Part shown: one piece after another, positions 34,900-46,340 of the stretch | How positions within the stretch are numbered: position 1 is the first letter of the stretch | Layout: every line of letters starts with the position of its first letter | Assembly (NCBI GenBank): GCA_013180625.2 | Contig: SNVD02002485.1 | Coordinates: 62,001-126,000, forward strand | Source: Boswellia sacra | Lineage: Eukaryota > Streptophyta > Magnoliopsida > Sapindales > Burseraceae | DNA length: 64,000 nucleotides | Direction of reading: 5' to 3' | Notes under the pieces: generated by a model | What the model was told of the DNA's origin: nothing | Seen by the model: only the letters and a program-made list of their open reading frames with translations | Databases searched by the model: none | Translations under genes and position numbers: made by a program

Positions 34900-36697
34900 T
34901 GTTGACCCAGGTATGGCAACCCAAGAGGGGGGTGAATTGGGTTTTTATTTATCAAAACGGATTTGTAAAACTTTTCTTGAAAGATCAAAATTAGTTTACT
35001 CTTTCTTTGAGAATGAAGGTGAAGAAGATGAAATTAGAAGTTATCAAATATGTAATCAAGAGAATAATAATAATGAACAATCACAAGTGCAAGTAAATGT
35101 AAAGAGTATAAGGATAGAGAGAGTGCAAACTCAATTTACGTGGTTCGGCAAACCTTGCCTACGTCCACGGGCTCCTAGCTCCACGAGCTAAGCTTTCCAC
35201 TAAGTTGTAGAAATCTTTACAACTTGCTTGATGAACAACCTCACCAAGACTTTTCTTCCAACTCTTGATAACACCACACCAAGAGTTCTTCTTGATGAAC
35301 AACCTCACCAAGGCAACTTCCTTCAACCCTTGATAACACCACACCAAGAGTTCTTCTTGATGAACAACCTCACCAAGGCAACTTCCTTCAACCCTTGATA
35401 ACACCACACCAAGAGTTCTTCTTGATGAACAACCTCACCAAGGCAACTTCCTTCAACTCTTGATAACACACAACAAGAGTTCTCTCAAGGATAACTATTA
35501 TCCTTTACAAGAATATCTCACTCTCACCACAATACAAGAACAAAGATAATTTTTACAACAAAAGTATAACTCTCTTCAAAGAGTAGATAAAGAATATAAA
35601 AGCTCTCTAAACTTGATATTTCTCTTGTTTTTTTGCTTGATAGATGCTTCTCTTCACTTCCTGAATGCATGGGAGAAGGGCTCCTTTTATAGGCAAATGA
35701 GATGAACTTAATCAAGTGAAGACACCATCTCCAAATTTTCTGCCCACCATAAAAACCGTAATCTTGTCTGCCCTTTTTGTCAATGTTCCATTTGAAATTT
35801 GAAAATATGTAAAACATAAAAGATTTGCATGTTTGAATAAGCTTTCCAACGCATCAAGAATCAAGTCATTTGGATATCTGTAGCTCAAGATATGGCCAAA
35901 ACACCATTCGGTGCTCATGTGACTTGATTTTTCTTTCTTGTGTCAGTCCACCAAATTGAATGATAATTCTGTCAGCCTTCCGTTTGAAATTTGAATTTCT
36001 TCAAAACATAAAAGATCTGCATATTTGAATAAGATTTCCAAAACATTAAGAATCAAAGCATTTGGATATCTCTATCTTAAGATATGGCCAAAACACCATT
36101 CGGTGCTCATGTGAGTTGATTTTTCTTCTCTGTGTCAGTCCACCGAATTGCATGTCAATTATGCCGGCCTTCTGTTTGAAATTTGAATTTTTTCAAAACA
36201 TATGAAATGTTCTTCATTAATTCATCTTTCCAATGCCATAAGAATCAAGTCATTTTTTTTTCTAGCTCAAGATATGTCCAAAGGAGTATTCGGTGCTCAT
36301 GTCAGCTGCTTCCATTTGTCTTTCAACTTGCATGATGATTTGGACAACCTTGCACTTGAAATTTGAATTTCATTAAAACATATGAAATGTTATAAATTGA
36401 GTAAGCTTTCCATAAGGCTCTAGAATCACATTTGGACATCTGTAGAGAAATATATGATCAATTGATTGAACATTACTCATGTGTCACATTCCTTGAATCA
36501 AACCTTGTTCTTAAACTTTGGTGCCTTTAACATGTAGTCTTCTCCTTAGCTTCAACACTTCATTTAATAAGCCTCTTCTTGATTTTACAATTATTTCAAT
36601 GATATTACTCTTGCACATAAATAAACATGTTAGTAAATCACAATGAATCAATGTGTATTGTTATCATCAAAATTATCATGTAGCCTTAGGGCTAACA
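34900..36697 (-). repeat. Copia 2 3' LTR
   Basis: 1798 bp; on the minus strand TGTTAGCCC...GGGTCAACA. It contains two repeat systems: a 64-65-bp unit, four copies at about 35227-35485, and a degenerate unit of about 190 bp (three to four copies at about 35785-36480) marked by 'ggtgctcatgt' and 'aatttgaatttc'. Confidence 0.92.
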
Positions 36698-36985
36698 ATC
36701 TCCCCCTTTTTGATGATGACAAACCATTGATTGCTTTCAAATAATATCTAAAATAAAGAATGAAAATAAAATCAAGAATAAACAAAAAAATGGCACTTGT
36801 TATGAATATGAGCAATTCAACCACTTGTTATGAATATAAGCAATCCAACAATTTCTCCCCCTTTTGTTATCATCAAAAAGATTTAATCAAATTAATTACT
36901 CTCCCTAAATATATTCTCCCCCTTAACATATGCTACCATTCAAAGATTATCATATTAAAGCAAAAATAAGACATATCCAACATGC
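36698..36985 (-). other. Copia 2 spacer with several polypurine tracts
   Basis: Between pol remnant and 3' LTR. On the minus strand, purine tracts of the aaagggggagat type occur at about 36700-36711, 36851-36862 and 36913-36922. Only the first touches the LTR and should prime plus-strand synthesis; the others look like duplicated copies. Confidence 0.6.
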
Positions 36986-36989
36986 CTAA

Positions 36990-38672
36990 TTCTTTTCTAA
37001 TTATGCAAAATCTATCTTGACTAAGGGGTTTAATCAAATTTAAGTCTAGGGACTAATTCCCAAACTTGATTTCTCTCAAATTGGTTTAATTCTTCTTGCA
37101 TAGCCAAAATCCAACTTTCATCATTTTTGGCTTCTTTAAAAGATTTTGGTTCAAATTGAGTGACAAAAGCAAAAAGATTACAAAAGTTCTAAAAGAAGAT
37201 CTAGTTTTCATACCTTGTGATGGTTCACCAATAATAAGATCTTTAGGGTGAGCTTTTGCATACCTCCATTCCTTTGGTAATTCTTGGGAAGAATCATTTA
37301 CTTCATCAAGCTTTTCTTGTTGAAGTTGTAATTCATCTTGGCTCTTTTCATCAAGCCTTGATTCCTTGATTTGCCCTTCTATCTCAACAATATCATCATC
37401 TAAATTCTTTGAAGAAATAACATTAGTTTCATCAAATTCAACATGCATAGATTCTTCAATAGTAAGAGTCTTTTTGTTAAAAACTCTATATGCTTTACTA
37501 TGGTTGGAGTAGCCAACAAAAATTCCAACATCGGCTTTTGCATCAAATTTTTCCAAGGTTATCCTTGGTGTTTAAAATAAAACATTTACATCCAAAAACT
37601 TTAAAAAAATCTAATGTTGGGTTTTCTTCCTTTCCAAAGTTCATAAAAGTTTTCTTTATTAAAGCTCTAATATGGACTCTATTGATTATAAAGCATGCGG
37701 TATTAACGGCTTCGGCCCAAAAATATTTTGGCAAATTATTTTCAAGTAACATGGTCCTAGCCATTTCTTGGATAGTCCTATTTTTCCTCTCAACAACATC
37801 ATTTTGTTGTGGAGTTCTAGGTGAGGAAAAATTATGTTCAAAACCATTTTCATCACAAAGATTTTCAAATGTAACATTGTCTACTTCACCACCATGATCA
37901 CTCCTAATGGACACAATAGAATACCCTTTTTGATTTTGGACTTTTTTTGCAAATTTTGAAAAAGCTTGTATGGCCTCATTTTTAGTATTCAAGAATAATA
38001 CCCAAGTGAATCTTGAATAATCATCCACAATAACAAAAACATAATACTTTTCACCAAGGCTTTGAGTTCTTGATGGTCCAAATAAATCCAAATGAAGTAA
38101 TTGTAGAGGTTTATTTGTTGAAATAAATTTCTTTTGTTTAAAAGAAGTTCTCACTTGTTTTCCAAATTGACAAGCATCACAAATCTTATCCTTTTCAAAT
38201 TTATTTTTGGAAGATCATCAACTAAATCATTTTTAGAAATTTTTGAAATTGTGTCCATGCTAGCATGACCTAATCTTCTATGCCATAACCAAGCATCATG
38301 ATTAACAATGAAACAATTTTCTACATGATCATTAACATCAATATCAATTGTATAAATATTACCACATCTATTACCAACAAATAATGTCTTATTGTTACTA
38401 ACATCCTTAATCACACATCTATTAGGCTCAAAAGTAACAAAATATCCCTTATCACACAATTGACTAATGCTAATCAAATCATGTTTTAAACCATGAACAA
38501 GCAAAACATCTTTAATAATAGGTGAAGAAGGGTTACCAATATCACCATGTCCGATTACCCTTCCTTTGGCATTATCACCGAAGGTCACATATCCTCCTTT
38601 CTTCATGATTAATCTTGAGAACTTGGAGGCATCTCCGGTCATATGCCTTGAGCATCCACTATCTAAGTACAA
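36990..38672 (-). pseudogene. Copia 2 protease and integrase, RT start only
   Basis: Minus strand. Protease active site 'MYLDSGCSRHMTGDASKF' (D-S-G intact). Integrase finger 'LWHRRLGHASMDTISK', core 'VFVIVDDYSRFTWVLF', 'SIRSDHGGEVDNVTF' and 'TPQQNDVVERKNRTIQEM', so the D,D,E set is visible. After 'VGIFVGYSNHSKAYRVFN' the frame reaches 'WILAMQEELNQFERNQVW' (about 37110-37050), the first RT segment, and then ends with a stop. A frame change lies near 37545 and another near 38155. Reverse transcriptase and RNase H domains are absent, not merely broken. Confidence 0.88.
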
Positions 38673-39345
38673 CTTGTGTTTGCCACTCCTTTGTCTCTAC
38701 AATCAACATTCAAGGAGTAACTTTTTGGTACCCAAAAGTTCTTGGGTCCTTGGGGGTTAGTTATGGTCCTTTTTGGAATCCATATTTGTTTCAAATTAGG
38801 ATTTCTCTTAATGTAACAAGAATGCATTTTGTATCCTTTTCTTCCACAATAATTACATGAATGATTAGGATTATTCCTAGAAGATGCATGAACAAAATAG
38901 TTTTTAAAATACTTTTAATTTTTATGACTTTTATATCCTAACCCTCTTTTATCAAAAACACACCTTTGGTTTTGTAACATAGAATTCAAATTTTTGTGCT
39001 TTTTATAAAACTATCAACAATATTTCTTAAGTCATTATTTTTCTTTTTCAAAATAACATTTTCTTTCTCTAATTTATCAAAATCCTTTTGTTTTAAAATC
39101 TCATTTTCAGTTTTTAAAAAATGTATTTGACTTTCCAAACGTTCAAAATCTTTTTGCTTTAAAATTTCATTTTCATTTTCTAAAGCTTCATTTATTTCTA
39201 CCAACTCTTCTAATTGAGATAACATGACTTTTGACTTCTTTTTGAAAGCATTGATTTTTGAATTTTGTTTATCAACTTACACATGTAAATTTTGAAATGC
39301 TTCAAGTAATTCATCATATGAAAGCTTAGGATCATGGTTTAGAAT
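38673..39345 (-). pseudogene. Copia 2 gag C-terminal part (coiled coil, zinc knuckle)
   Basis: Minus strand. At 38986-39225 there is a Glu/Lys/Asn-rich coiled coil with internally repeated 'ENEILKQKDF' units. Downstream, near 38800-38870, is a zinc-knuckle-like 'CGRKGYKMHSC' and then a basic 'WVPKS' segment that precedes protease in many Copia polyproteins. Stops separate these parts. Confidence 0.6.
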
Positions 39346-39362
39346 ACTTATCTCATTTTCTC

Positions 39363-40088
39363 TTAAAGCCATGAAGCACATGTTTGCCAAAAAAAAAAAA
39401 AAAAAAAAACATCGCATCTTTCTTCTTCATTCTCCTTTAAGGTGATTTCATGAGTCATGATAGAACCCATAAGTTCTTCTAATGGTAGTTTGGTGAGGTC
39501 CTTTGCTTCTTGAATTGCCGTCACCTTTGGCTCCCAAGATTTTGGTAGACACCTAAGAATCTTTCTCACCATTTCAACATTAGAATAAGATTTACCAATA
39601 GATTTTAAACTATTAATAATATCCGTAAATCTAGTAAACATTTCAGAAATTGATTCATCCGATTTCATCTTAAAAAGCTCATAACTATGAACTAGCATAC
39701 TAATTTTGGATTCTTTAACTTGACTAGGTCCTTCATGAGTTACTTCAAGTGTGTGCCATATTTCTTGTGCCGTAGAACAAGTAGATATTCTATTAAACTC
39801 ATTTCTATCTAGAGCACATTATAACACATTCATAGCTTTAGCATTCAAACTCAATTTCTTTTTATCATCTTCACTAAACTTTTTAGTTTCTTTAAGCATG
39901 CATTCCCCATTTTCAATTTTGGTAGGAACAAAAGGTCCTTCCAAAATAATAGACCACAAATCATAATCAAAAGATTTCAAGAAAATACTCATTCTAGTTT
40001 TCCAATAAGAGTAATCACTTCCATTAAAAAATAGAGGTCTAGAGATAGAAAGTCCCTCAACATATGAAGTTGAATTAAAAGTGGCCAT
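39363..40088 (-). pseudogene. Copia 2 gag
   Basis: Minus strand, start at 40088 ('MATFNSTSYVEGLSISRPLF'). Typical Copia gag follows: 'FNGSDYSYWKTRMSIFLKSF' and 'LKMKSDE..MFTRFTDIINSL'-type segments, then 'KILRCLPKSWEPKVTAIQEA' and 'LEELMGSIMTHEITLKE'. A stop lies near 39820. An uninterrupted run of about 20 T (minus strand, near 39390-39409) sits in the 3' part and breaks the frame. Confidence 0.82.
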
Positions 40089-40129
40089 AGCTCAAAAATC
40101 GATTAAGATTTAAAAAATTGAGCAACCTT

Positions 40130-40141
40130 GCTCTGATACCA
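40130..40141 (-). other. Copia 2 primer binding site
   Basis: The minus strand reads TGGTATCAGAGC, a perfect initiator tRNA-Met complement, two bases from the LTR end at 40144. Confidence 0.95.
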
Positions 40142-40143
40142 CT

Positions 40144-41947
40144 TGTTGACCCAGGTATGGCAACCCAAAAGGGGGGTGAATTGGGTTTTTATTTATCAAA
40201 ACGGATTTGTAAAACTTTTCTTGAAAGATCAAAATTAGTTTACTCTTTCTTTGAGAATGAAGTTGAAGAAGATGAAATTAGAAGTTATCAAATATGTAAT
40301 CAAGAGAATAATAATAATGAACAATCACAAGTGCAAGTAAATGTAAAGAGCATAGGGATAGAGAGAATGCAAACTCAATTTACGTGGTTCGGCAAACCTT
40401 GCCTACGTCCACGGGCTCCTAGCTCCATGAGCTAAGCTTTCCACTAAGTTGTAGAAATCTTTACAACTTGCTTGATGAACAACCTCACCAAGACTTTTTC
40501 TTCCAACTCTTGATAACACCACACCAAGAGTTCTTCTTGATGAACAACCTCACCAAGGCAACTTCCTTCAACTCTTGATAACACCACACCAAGAGTTCTT
40601 CTTGATGAACAACCTCACCAAGGCAACTTTCTTCAACTCTTGATAACACCACACCAAGAGTTCTTCTTGATGAACAACCTCACCAAGGCAACTTCCTTCA
40701 ACTCTTGATAACACAAAACAAGAGTTCTCTCAAGGATAACTATTATCTTTTACAAGAATATCTCACTCTCACCACAATACAAGAACAAAGATAATTTTTA
40801 CAACAAAAGTATAACTCTCTTCAAAGAGTAGATAAAGAATACAAAAGCTCTCTAAACTTGATATTTCTCTTATTTTTTTGCTTGATAGATGCTTCTCTTC
40901 ACTTCCTGAATGCATGGGAGAAGGGCTCCTTTTATAGGCAAATGAGATGAACTTAATCAAGTGAAGACACCATCTCCAAATTTTCTGCCCACCATAAAAA
41001 CCGTAATCTTGTCTGCCATTTTTGTCAATGTTCCATTTGAAATTTGAAAATATGTAAAACATAAAAGATTTGCATGTTTGAATAAGCTTTCCAACGCATC
41101 AATAATCAATTCATTTGGATTTTTGTAGCTCAAGATATGGCTAAAAAACCATTCGATGCTCATGTGACTTGATTTTTCTTTCTTGTGTCAGTCCACCAAA
41201 TTGAATGATAATTCTGTCAGCCTTCCGTTTAAAATTTGAATTTCTTCAAAACATAAAAGATCTGTATATTTGAATAAGCTTTCCAAAAAATTAAGAATAA
41301 AAGCATTTGGATATTTCTATCTTAAGATATAGCCAAAACACCATTCGGTGCTCATGTGAGTTGATTTTTCTTCTTTGTGTCAGTCCACCGAATTGCATGT
41401 CAATTATGTCGGCCTTTTATTTGAAATTTGAATTTTTTCAAAACATATGAAATGTTCTTCATTAAGTCATCTTTCCAATACTGCAAGAATCAAGTCATTT
41501 TGATTTTTCTAGCTCAAGATATGTCTAAAGGAGTATTCGGTGCTCATGTCAGCTGCTTCCATTTGTCTTTCAACTTGCATGATGATTTGGACAACCTTGC
41601 ACTTGCAATTTGAATTTCATTAAAACATATGAAATGTTATAAATTGAGTAAGCTTTCCAAAGGCTTAAGAATCATGTCATTTGGACATCTGTAGAGAAAT
41701 ATATGATTAATTGATTGAACATTACTCATGTGTCACATTCCTTGAATCAAACCTTGTTCTTAAACTTTGGTGCCTTTAACATGTAGTCTTCTCCTTAGCT
41801 TCAACACTTCATTTTAATAAGCCTCTTCTTGATTTTACAATTATTTCAATGATATTACTCTTGCACATAAATAAACATGTTAGTAAATCACAATGAATCA
41901 ATGTGTATTGTTATCATCAAAATTATCATGTAGCCTTAGGGCTAACA
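40144..41947 (-). repeat. Copia 2 5' LTR
   Basis: 1804 bp, nearly identical to 34900-36697, including the 65-bp tandem units (starts at about 40471, 40536, 40601 and 40666) and the ~190-bp degenerate units. Confidence 0.92.
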
Positions 41948-42509
41948 ATATCAAGTCAATCATTAAATATAAAAAGAATAACAATTAAGTTGACAATTAA
42001 TGATCTTTTGATTTTTTTTTCTTATGATGTTTATGTGATTTGTCTATCTATTATGGTATCCTTAAACTAAAGATTTTCATTTCATAACTTCTCCTTGAAT
42101 TAAGGACTTTCATTTCATTAAAGAATTAAAAATTAACTAACTTGGGTCATTTGGCAAATAATAAAGCACTATCATATCACTTTTTTTTTTTGGAAAAGTT
42201 ACTTAGTAATATAGATCCAAAAAATTATAATGTACAAAATCCGATGGACATACCCTAAGAATTAAAACTAGGACGTAAAGTCCAACAAAAAGTTCAAGAT
42301 AAAAAATAAAGGCCACAAGCGGCAAAAACAAAGTAAAGACCTCAAACGGCCTTAACGACATGAAATAAAGGCCACAGGCGGCCTGAGCAAAGCAAGATTT
42401 AAATGACCATAAATGGCCTAACAATAAAAGGAAAACAAATAAAAATGATCACAATGGTGCAAACATAAAGAAATAGAAAAAACAAGTATGATTAAGTAAA
42501 GCCTTAACC

Positions 42510-43466
42510 CTACTTGTTCTTCTTCTTCTTACCTTTCTTTACTGGAGTACTCGGGGTGTCCGAATGAGTATGATCAATCCTATCAGATTGATCCTCATCA
42601 CTTAGCCTATTTAAAGGCTCAAAATGAGAAGGAGAAGACACAAGAGGTTGCCCTATATTTATTCGCTCTGACGAAACATATACCTCACGATTTGTAGAAC
42701 ACTGGATAGAACCCAGAAGCCTACCTTGGTTAGTCGCAAATGGAGAAAAAGAGTAAGAATCTGAGACTGATTCTGTACTCAAAACTATAGCAGCCTTAAA
42801 GGGCACATCATGCATTGCAGAATTTGTTGGAAGAGTAACAACTTTCAAACTCTCAGCTACCTTGGCCACTTCCTTACCCTTATGCAAAGGGGCGCTAACA
42901 GAGGCATTTGCCTATTTCTTATTACCCTCATTCAAACGGGGGTTAACAGAGGTATTTGCCTCTTTCTTATCCTTACCTAAAGTGTTTGCTGGATCCAAAC
43001 ATCGATGACCAAAGGAGCAACATTTGAGGCAATACTTTAAAAGCCACTCATACTCAACTCGGATTTGGATAGGCTCAGAAGAAAGCTTACATCTGATCTC
43101 GAAGTTCTTTACTGGAGGGTATTCTGTATTCAGCCAAACACATACCCTCGCATACTCTAATCTAGAAAGATCAGAAGTCATCTTATCTCAAGAGATAGGT
43201 TCTCCAACCATGCTGGAAACCATGGCAAGGCCTTTTATTGTCCATAAAGAAAACGGCAGGCCATGCAAACGGACCCAAACTGGGTACAATGCAGTATCAG
43301 TAAGATCAAGATTCAAATACGGTTGCCATGGTTCTAAATAAATATATTTACCTCCAAACAACCAAGGACCGCGATCAATGATTGCATGAACCTCATCCTC
43401 AGTTCGAAAACGGAAGACGAGATATGAAAGGGCATCGAAAATCCTGAAAAGAAGCCAAAGAGACAT
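42510..43466 (-). pseudogene. LINE ORF1, DUF4283/zinc-knuckle protein
   Basis: Minus strand, one continuous frame with two internal stops (43188-43190 and 42912-42914). 'YLVFRFRTEDEVHAIIDRGP' and 'PYLNLDLTDTALYPVWVRLH' belong to the DUF4283 domain found in ORF1 of plant L1 elements. 'EWLLKYCLKCCSFGHRC' is its CCHC-type knuckle. The C-terminal third is Ser/Thr-rich and ends in Lys ('PVKKGKKKKNK'). ORF1 proteins bind element RNA. Another stop lies directly upstream of the first Met, so the start is not secure. Confidence 0.75.
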
Positions 43467-44383
43467 CTACGTCATTCGGCCACATTCTCGTCAACGATTT
43501 CATCCGGGATCTCAAGGATTGTTCCTGGTTTCTTGGGGAAAACCGGATACAATTTGCAACGGGTGCTCGAATCAGTGATCTTAATTTTGTCAGCCCAAGA
43601 ACCAGCAGTTGACTTGGGTGGATCCATCACTAGAATCACAAATCAACACATTGAAAACCTCATAAAAAGAGATGGAAAACGAAAGCAAACCAGGCACCAA
43701 AGACGGGCTTGCGAAGTCGTCATCGCCTCTTTAAATCGATAATCCGAGAGGAATCAGGGCGGCGGTCAAGAAGTAAAGTTGCAGTGTTTAACCTGAGGAA
43801 CAATCTGATCAGGTTCGTGAACAGTTCTGGCCGGATGAACAGTGATCCTGACAATAGTTTCCGGTTGGCGGTAACTGTGAATAGTGACTTTCGAAATTTT
43901 GAGGCTTCGGACGGGGGTGATGTGGGCCGAATTAGGCGGCGGTGAAGAAGGGAAAAGTGAAGATCTAAGCCCGATCTACCAGATTATGAGGGTGGTGAGA
44001 TGTTACTCGCCAGATTCCGGTGAGCGACTGTGATGAATAGTAATTTTTGAAACTTTGGGGCCGTGGATGGAGGTGTTGCAGGCTGAAACGGGCGGCAGTG
44101 CAGAAGAAAAAGTTGTAGAACGGGTTAAGATCAACACGATGGCGATGGAGGTGACGGTTCACTCGCTCGTCATCGGTGGATGAATTGTAAATCCGATCAC
44201 GGTTTTGGGCGATTTTGAAAGCCTTCCGGCCAGATTCTGGAGAGGGGTAAGAAGAAAAGTTTCCTCAGGGTATCCCGATCTACAACATATGTAAATTTGA
44301 GAGGGGCTGATTCGCCAAACGGCCGGAATGAACAGTGATTCCGGCTACCTAGTTGAGAGAAAATTCCCGCCTCCCCCCCCCTC
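43467..44383 (-). other. LINE 5' untranslated region
   Basis: GC-richer than its surroundings. It contains three to four degenerate copies of a module with 'gaacagtgat'/'gaatagtgac', 'ttccgg' and 'cccgatcta', as in the Ty3 leader at 9215-9640. It ends in a run of G on the minus strand (about 44372-44383). Confidence 0.6.
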
Positions 44384-44399
44384 CACTGTCATATCACTT

Positions 44400-44539
44400 G
44401 CCAAATCAAAATTTCGTAAGTGTGTATGTCTATATATTAGAATAATAATAATAATAATAATTCAAACTCAATAGTAATTACGTATTCTTACTTAAATATA
44501 AAAATGAAATATTTAAAAAAAAAGGGCTATAGGCTAGGC
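44400..44539. repeat. Start of segmental duplication copy B
   Basis: From about 44475 on, the sequence follows copy A (about 19214): both read attcttaNttaaatataaaaatgaaat, then continue through the F-box pseudogene. An (AAT)n tract precedes it at about 44442-44461. Confidence 0.65.
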
Positions 44540-45744
44540 ACGTACTTTACTCTTTTATAGCAAGAGGAGGAATAGACGTGGGCCCCAAGATGCCCAAGTG
44601 GATATAAATCCTCCCAAAATAACATGTGGAGGGCCCTCAACAATACGAACGACTTTGAATGACCCTTTTCGCTTGGTGCAAGATACAATGTAATTGCTAT
44701 TAGGAGTGTGGAAGAAAAGGTAGATGGTATCCCATCAAAAGGGTGGAAAGCTACCAGGAGGATACTGTCTTCTTGACCCGACATTTGTCTTCTAAAACCA
44801 AATCTTTTATGAAAAAATTGTGTTTCAATCGCCATTTGCTTGCATTATAAGCTTCAAGTTCCCAAACACTTGAGGGGGCATTAAAGAGATGAAAATTTAT
44901 CCGGGCTATTCTTAGCTTCCTCCACACTCCAAAGCAATCAAATATCTTACCATCATGTGGTAGATCAATGATGTGACATCGTACAACGTTGTGCAATGGA
45001 TCATATTCCACAATAATTCGATCATCTCCACTCTTGTACGTAATAACATGTAGGGCCAAATTTGACCTACTCCTTCTTAAGGACTAGAAAGAAAACACAA
45101 CCGATTGGCTCCATCTACCACTCTCAGAACATAAAACAAACGAGAAACTTGTATTTGTTCTGAGGATTGGTAAAACAGGATTACTTATTTGCAGTAGTAA
45201 AGACAGCATGCAAATTACCTACCCAGGCGCTTGCTTGGCATGTCGGAGACAGAGGGATCATCAACCATTATTTAATATGTGGATTGCCGATGTAATAAAT
45301 AGTCTGAAAACAGCGACTACTGCAGCACATTAATAAGTCTTCAAAAAATGCTACCACAGATATTGGCTGAAGATATCGTTCTTTAAAACAAAGGACAAAC
45401 TGAATAGATGAGGTTTGCTCCTAAAGGTTTTGAGATTAGGGATTAAGCAAATTGATCGAAGATGCTTTCGGTATCCACGTATAAAAATGGAACAAAATAC
45501 TGAAGTTAATATTGAATTGTTCAAGATAATGGTGGTTTTGGATGGAGCACTCAATAAAGTAAGGATCTGAGATGATACCCACCTAGCGCTTACAGACTAC
45601 CTTATATTGAATAGCAAATTTGGTAGGCAGTTGCTCAAGAATTTTCTGCAGTAACTCATCTGAGAGTTTGTCAAAGATAATGCTTCGGCGTGGTCGTGGC
45701 GGTGACCTAATGCTCATCTTTTTGCTTTTTTGTGAAAATGGCAT
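44540..45744 (-). pseudogene. F-box protein gene, copy B
   Basis: Minus strand, start at 45744 ('MPFSQKSKKMSIRSPPRPRR'). F-box 'IIFDKLSDELLQKILEQLPT' is followed by 'VVCKR' and a stop replacing the usual tryptophan. The C-terminal part, at 44751-45059, shows 'WRKLRIARINFHLFNAPSSV' and 'YNASKWRLKH', typical of an F-box-associated interaction domain. Such proteins recruit substrates to SCF ubiquitin ligases. Frame changes lie at about 45540, 45060 and 44760. The CACTA element begins only 5 bp upstream of the start codon. Confidence 0.8.
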
Positions 45745-45939
45745 GCTAACACTAAAACAAAATAGCTTTTTTGTGTCATTAATTTTATGTCAGTTCTTGA
45801 AAGAATGACACGTATAAAAATCTCAAACTCTAGTCAAACATATATGTGTCACAATAAACAAAAGGTGGGTTATGGTTTATGTCATAATTTTTTAATTGTG
45901 ACACGTATTAGTTAATATAAAAGGAAAAAATTTCTAAAC

Positions 45940-46340
45940 CCTAACACCCATCGCCTCTTCTCTGAACCGATCCATCGCCTCTTCGCCTCTCCTCTGAAAA
46001 GCCATTGCTTCTTCTCTGAATACCATCGCCTCTTCGCCTTTTCTCTAATAAGCCTTTGCCTCTTCATTGCCATCGTCTCCAGGATTCATTGCCATCTCCA
46101 TCGATCCCCGAAAACCCATCTCCGTCGATCCCCGAAAACCTATCTCCATCACAAGCTTGTAGCAGTCACGAAAACCCAGCCATCTTCTTCGAATTAATTG
46201 CTTTCTTCATCATCATCTTCGATGCTCGCAAGCTCAGTCACAAAAACCCAGCCATATTCTTCGGATTAATTGCTTTCTTCGTCTTTATCTTCGATGCTTG
46301 CAAGCTTATAGCAGTCACAAGTTATTTCAGGTACGATTTT
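45940..46340 (+). other. Leader-like region with 75-bp duplication
   Basis: CT-rich sequence like a plant 5' UTR (aaccctaacacccatcgcct...). Two consecutive units of about 72-77 bp (46154-46230 and 46231-46302) and the start of a third share 'acccagccat', 'attaattgctttcttc' and 'atcttcgatgct'. A GT donor (tttcag|gtacga) follows at about 46331. It may be the leader and first intron of the captured malic enzyme gene or of the element itself. Confidence 0.45.

Larger units (their letters stand above)
34900..41947 (-). mobile_element. Copia element 2, long LTRs, no RT
   Basis: Minus-strand element of 7.05 kb. LTRs are 34900-36697 (3') and 40144-41947 (5'). The perfect target duplication atatc lies at 34895-34899 and 41948-41952. 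The primer site is a perfect initiator tRNA-Met match and the polypurine tract reads aaaagggggagat. The internal region codes for gag, protease and integrase. It stops at the first residues of the reverse transcriptase region, so RT and RNase H are missing. The LTRs are almost identical by eye (only scattered differences), so it inserted recently. Confidence 0.94.
42182..44383 (-). mobile_element. LINE (L1-like), ORF1 only
   Basis: Minus strand, 2.2 kb. It ends in an A-tail (T run from 42182 on the plus strand). A 15-bp imperfect target duplication, cactatcatatcact at 42167-42181 and cactgtcatatcact at 44384-44398, marks target-primed insertion. It holds ORF1 (42510-43466), a 3' region with repeated ggcc(t/g)tttatttt-like units, and a GC-rich 5' region. 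The endonuclease/RT ORF2 is absent, although the two ends look intact rather than 5'-truncated. Confidence 0.82.
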
